Positions 60,201 through 64,000 of a stretch of DNA of 64,000 bases are shown here, in pieces. The translations under genes were made by a program, and so were the position numbers. The DNA comes from Saccharina japonica (taxonomy: Eukaryota > Sar > Phaeophyceae > Laminariales > Laminariaceae), in NCBI GenBank assembly GCA_008828725.1, contig MEHQ01000492.1:1-64000 (forward strand), written 5' to 3'. Each line of letters begins with the position of its first letter. The first letter of the stretch is position 1. Under the pieces are notes generated by a model. The model was not told the DNA's origin and did not search any database. It worked only from the letters and a program-made list of their open reading frames with translations.

Positions 60201-60255
60201 AAAATTAATAAAAGAATACTGGAACTCCGACTTCCTACAATGCCCCCCCCCCCCC

Positions 60256-60769
60256 TATAAATATATGATATATTTATAGGTTGGGTTAGCGTCGGTTGGC
60301 AACGACGATGTACAACACGCCACTCGCTGCGTGAGCTAGACAACCAGGGTTTTTGTTTTACTATTTTTTATTGGCGGTCACCAAAGCTGGCGGTCGAGTA
60401 GATTATTTGTTCGGGGTGGAGAACCTTTGCTCCGCACAAGGGGAATGGTCGTATCACGTAGTGTTAATATGGTAAGGCATCCGCGAGGCAGTCACATAGT
60501 AAAACCCATTGCTGTCTCCGGAAGTGGCCACACCAGAAATTATTTTAACTCATTGAAGCTGTCGTCCATTTGCAAGCCCGCCTCAGAGGCGATTCTTAGC
60601 ATGATGCAGCTCACCCTCCATGCGACTCGCCCAATACCTCACGGCGCTTCGCGCTTAGTGCAAGAAATGTCTGCCTGGTTGGTGAAAACCCAACGTGCTC
60701 CGTCCCGGCATTGTAGGGATGCGAGGGTCTATGGTCATATGACTACGGCCGTGCACTGACATGAGTACA
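60256..60769. other. 515-bp sequence within a C-tract of copy B, absent from copy A
   Basis: Copy A runs straight through a short C-tract (near 51646), while copy B has two C-tracts (60243-60255 and 60770-60784) with this segment between. It starts with a near-perfect palindrome (CTATAAATATAT and its complement). It contains a 110-codon frame (60427-60759) with SGSGHTRNYF and HGASRLVQEMSAWLV, no known domain. Insertion in B or deletion in A are both possible. Confidence 0.5.
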
Positions 60770-61100
60770 CCCCCCCCCCCCCCCTCCCCGTCGAATGAAA
60801 AAATGGGAGGCAGGCGGGAGACAGGAAAAGGCCAAGACGTCTGGCTGGGTCGACGAATCCAGCCACTCCTTTCATCTGTTCACCTTCTCAGCAAGAACCT
60901 TGCTCTCGGCGTTGGCTTACTTAGCCTATGCGTGGGTTCTGGTCAGAGAGTGAACGCGTGCTCTCGTATTTCCCGGCAACACAATATAACCCCAATCCCC
61001 AATAAAACAAGCCTAAGTATCTTGTACAAATAAACCGCGCTTTCCCGAAACTACATTTCTGGAGACCGTTACTCTGTTTACGGGAAACTTATCCTTTATT

Positions 61101-61345
61101 GAGTATCTTTGGAATTGCATGTCATTATCGTTTTTGTGGGTATTGGGAGAGAGAAAATATCCTACGCCAGATACACCCATCGCAGCCACCTGTGAGCTCC
61201 TGCGTTCCTCGCCCATACTTTCTTACGTCTCTCTCTCCCTACAATAATACCAGCCGAACTTCTAACTACTACCGTCTACAGTTGTATCGGATTACCAAGC
61301 ATCCTAATGGTATCATACCATTCGACTCCTTGAACTCCGAGTAAA
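61101..61345. repeat. DIRS-like direct repeat (B1, copy B)
   Basis: Starts GAGTATCTTTGGAATTGCAT; about 80% like 59934-60200 by eye. It lies next to the end of the recombinase frame. Confidence 0.8.
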
Positions 61346-61372
61346 TGTGAGACTACTGTTGCCGGGCACTAG

Positions 61373-62278
61373 TTACCGTTTCCTACCCCACACTGTTCCT
61401 TCCCCCGGCTGTCTCTCCTTCGCGTCTCTAACCGCCACTATCGTACGCGAGACGTTTCTCGAATTCTCTACGGCATTACGCGTATACCCCTTGTACGTGT
61501 CGGACCTCCACCTGCCTTCTCTCTGAAGCACTCGTTCCGATGTGCGTCCTCCGGCTGCGAGGGTGGTTGCTCCACCGATACGCAACGAGTGTAGGGCGAA
61601 CTCATCGGGGTTACGACATGACTTCGCCACTAGCTCCTCGATTTACCACTCTTACGGACTTGCCATAACGATACGAGGAGAGGGAGGCGTGGTCGGGAAG
61701 ACCAGGGAAGCATGACATCAACTCCAACGTGAGGGCGACGGCATCGCCGTCGAGCCTAAAGGACGACTTCGAACCGCAAACCACGGTCCGTGCCCACAAG
61801 CGCACACTGCCAACCTGTTCCTGATATCCCTTATGGCCAGTAAAGCTCACCTCTATCTTGTCAGCCTGTATTCTAACTGCGTGCCGTCGGCGTAAATCGC
61901 GACGTCACCTCGCGTCAGGCAATGTACAGAGTGCATCGCTCACGAATCGGCGGCAAACATCTCGTCCGATCGCGCCAACAGAAAATACCTCAGATATAAG
62001 CACAACCACAACACCTTTCCCACCGGACCCCACGAAGGGATGACAGTCTCCCATGTCGAAAGCATACCAAACGAGACCGGCAAGTGAACGCGGTGCCTTC
62101 CTGCTGCTACGTAAGATCGTGAAATTCCTTCGAGCGCGCACTTGACCACGGGAGCCGTAACTGGCAGCTCCACTCCTACGTTCAACAGATGGAAATACTG
62201 TACAGCTGCGAATTTTACGAAAATTGTATTTGCCAGGTTACCTTCCGACGCGCAACACCACGAGGCAAACTCAATCAA
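61373..62278 (-). pseudogene. Tyrosine recombinase of DIRS-like element, frameshifted
   Basis: The N-terminal part (61940-62278) has the DIRS-type core: TIFVKFAAVQYFHLLNVGVE, then G-S-R, HLPVSFGML and YLRYFLLARSDEMFA, whose RSDE carries the first catalytic arginine. The C-terminal part (61373-61630) has HSLRIGGATTLAAGG, the HxxR box, then GRWRSDTYKGYTR with the tyrosine. The middle is in another frame (around 61611-61850), so at least two frame changes break it. Its role would be integration of a circular DNA intermediate; this copy cannot make an intact enzyme. Confidence 0.85.
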
Positions 62279-62529
62279 CGCTCAAGCCTTGCTTCTATCA
62301 GAATCGCTCGATTCCAAGTATTCCGGGTACCCCATCAACACGCGAAATGTGCGCCAAGATAAGCCACCAGACTCGTACGTGCGGCTTGTTGAGCCCGCAA
62401 CCGAGCCAATGACGTACTGGAGGCCAAGGTGTCGGTACAGAGATCTTCCCCCGCCTTGCCCAGGCGCTACTCCTGCCAATCGATGTCGGGACGGAGCGCA
62501 CAGAGGTTGGAAGCGATTGTGGAACGGTC

Positions 62530-62990
62530 TCAACGTGACACCCCGTCCGCCAAAACATTCGCAACTCCACGCACATGTTTTGCTCAAAAGCACTAACCAG
62601 TGCGCATCTCTAGACAACCCAGCATCCGCATAAGCGCACCCGCTCGGTATTTGCGTCCCCCTGTACAGCGGTTGACCCAGTGGACTGCCGACATATTGTC
62701 GCCTCGCATTAGGATACTCTCGCCTACATATTGGCGTGCTACCTTGGCGTCGACTGTGAACGCCCACGCCATGACCATCATTGCGAGCAGCTCCAAAACA
62801 TGAATACTCGTACACAAATCGTCCCTCCCTTGCACGTGGGTCCGGAGACGGTCCCGTGTGTCGTCGTCGCAATCGACCGTCCACCACAGCCCCGTATACA
62901 AACAAACCCCCCCCCTTCGCGTCGCCGGAAGCATCGCTGATGAGTGTGCGCGAGTGGGGCTGCGAATAAAAGCTTAATAATGGGGCGTCT
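62530..62990 (-). pseudogene. RNase H domain of DIRS-like element, frameshifted
   Basis: LISDASGDAKGGG gives the first catalytic Asp (about 62935), IHVLELLAMM the Glu (about 62793) and LMRGDNMSAVHWVN the second Asp (about 62700). HVRGVANVLADGVSR near 62535-62575 is the usual end of this domain, followed at once by a TGA. The frame changes after the first Asp at a run of nine C on the plus strand (about 62909-62917). Acts on the RNA-DNA hybrid after reverse transcription. Confidence 0.85.
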
Positions 62991-63103
62991 AGTGTACCTG
63001 CCCCCCCCGGGCACATTGCTCTATCTACTGTCAAACGCGAGAAAGAAAGATCGTCGTGAAACTATGGGCCGAGGCGGACGCATGAGCGACCCGACAACGG
63101 TTG

Positions 63104-63123
63104 CCCCCCCCCCCCCCCCCCCC
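63104..63123. repeat. C20 homopolymer inside retrotransposon coding region
   Basis: A run of 20 C on the plus strand, reading as poly-glycine on the coding strand. Similar long C-runs occur at 55916-55936, 60243-60255, 60770-60784 and 44984-44996. Length may vary or be misread. Confidence 0.8.
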
Positions 63124-64000
63124 TCTTCGCCCCGGAATCGTTGATTCCAGGCCTTCACCGGGGGCAAACCCTAACAGATTAAGCGTTCTACGCACGAATT
63201 GTTTTCCCGGCCGCACAACTTCGCAGACGTGCAACAATTCCCCCATCAAAGAACGCAACTCCGATTCCGATGCGATTCGACGGTCCCCTGGCCACTTCGC
63301 GAGTACGTCGCGCAGCATGGTTTGTTTAGCCTGCGGCAAGGAAATATTTATAGAGACCGTATCAAGCATCCAGCCTAACACCTCGACCCGCGTGAGCCAC
63401 GAGGACACCTTGGCCGGAGCCAACAGGGGCAGCTCGCCTGATTTTCGGGAACCTAGGAGATAACCATGATCGGATCCCAGGCTCTGCGACGCCCGCAAAC
63501 GCCGTTCGCGCGAACAAACACTGTGGCTCAACCGAACCCGCATTGTCTACATACATCCGAGTCAAAACCGGCTTTGTTGGTCTGCTAGGGCGGGGGCGGT
63601 GCCCAGGGGGCAAGGAAACAGGGGCCTCACCTTCCGCCGGCGAGCCGACTCGCACGTGGCTGGTAGCCGCCCGACCGAAAGGGGTAACGACCGCGTCATG
63701 AAAAAACGTATGGACGTGAGAGTGTTCCAGGGCGGCCGAAAACAAACACCAGAACCCTGGGCTATTCCGTTATCCATACTGGAGGTGCCTATCGACTACA
63801 AACAAATCGCGGAACGCGTACACCAAGAGGGGGCCATCAGACCATTCTACGGGGATTTGTCGAAAGACATCCTTCACGTCCATCTTGCTCAACAGGATGC
63901 AAGTAAGGGGTGCCGACGGTGCGACGCAAGTGCAAAATACGCCAAGTTATCCCTCGCAACAAGTGTCCTAACTTACAAGCTGGGGCCGACGAAAACTCGG
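63120..64000 (-). pseudogene. Reverse transcriptase of DIRS-like element, 5'-truncated by window and broken
   Basis: Motif A reads LSKMDVKDVFRQIPV (about 63850-63895). It is followed by LQYG, an in-frame TAA (63770-63772), and RNSPGFWCL, a DIRS-type motif. The active-site box is YVDN (63542-63553) where YVDD is expected, which should abolish catalysis. The connection part, VLGWMLDTVSINISLPQAK, ELRSLMGELLHVCEVVRPG, lies at about 63180-63440. A run of 20 C (63104-63123) separates it from RNase H and shifts the frame. Confidence 0.85.

Larger units (their letters stand above)
59934..64000 (-). mobile_element. DIRS-like tyrosine-recombinase retrotransposon (copy B, 5' end beyond window)
   Basis: In transcription order on the minus strand: reverse transcriptase, RNase H, tyrosine recombinase, then direct repeats in B1-A2-B2 order. 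This order without an integrase or LTRs is that of DIRS, PAT and Ngaro elements. I see no methyltransferase domain between RNase H and recombinase, which DIRS proper usually has, so PAT or Ngaro are alternatives. Frames are broken by stops and by long G-tracts, so the copy is dead. The upstream repeat A1 and any gag should lie beyond 64000. Confidence 0.85.

Overview
The window looks like nuclear DNA of a eukaryote, most likely a stramenopile and plausibly a brown alga or close relative. The only intact protein genes I can defend are four members of the EsV-1-7 (IMMEDIATE UPRIGHT type) cysteine-rich repeat family, with the diagnostic spacing C-X4-C-X16-C-X2-H-X12. This family is known from Ectocarpus, its virus EsV-1 and a scattered set of other algae and stramenopiles. 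The window also holds a degraded DIRS-type tyrosine-recombinase retrotransposon and several DNA-transposon-like elements, with no bacterial gene layout. The organism call is inference.

Layout. The dominant structure is an old tandem segmental duplication. Unit 1 (1-22945) and unit 2 (28070-51341) follow each other in the same order and orientation, at roughly 75-90% identity by eye. Each unit has a minus-strand EsV-1-7 gene, about 20 kb without a convincing gene, then a plus-strand EsV-1-7 gene and about 1.6 kb of shared downstream sequence. A third, truncated copy of that downstream sequence lies at 58970-59933. Positions 22946-28069 are single-copy spacer.

Comparing the units shows which insertions came later. 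Unit 1 alone carries a 2.6 kb foldback-type element (10629-13250, 9-bp target duplication) and a 245-bp MITE (4607-4851). Unit 2 alone carries a 622-bp TIR element (37115-37736), a 1.8 kb composite insertion (31216-32984) and a 3 x 115-bp tandem array (48241-48585). The comparison also argues against most ORFs in the 20 kb interiors: by-eye substitutions are spread evenly over codon positions and frames are broken in one copy. A 1.2 kb stretch (8975-10190 / 40376-41560) is better conserved than its surroundings and may hold exons, an RNA or regulatory DNA.

The right third is mobile DNA. A DIRS-like 3' end (51342-52437, minus strand) is cut off by a 6.3 kb element (52440-58775). That element has short perfect terminal inverted repeats and long arms built from a palindromic AAGCTTCC/GGAAGCTT motif around an unrecognised, C-rich interior. 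A second DIRS copy (59934 to beyond 64000, minus strand) shows RT, RNase H and tyrosine-recombinase remnants followed by direct repeats arranged as split repeats. It is broken by stops, frameshifts at G-tracts and a YVDN in place of YVDD at the RT active site.

Nothing here forms an operon or pathway. The biology is a paralogous family of probable zinc-binding proteins spreading by segmental duplication in a region rich in elements with hairpin-forming ends.
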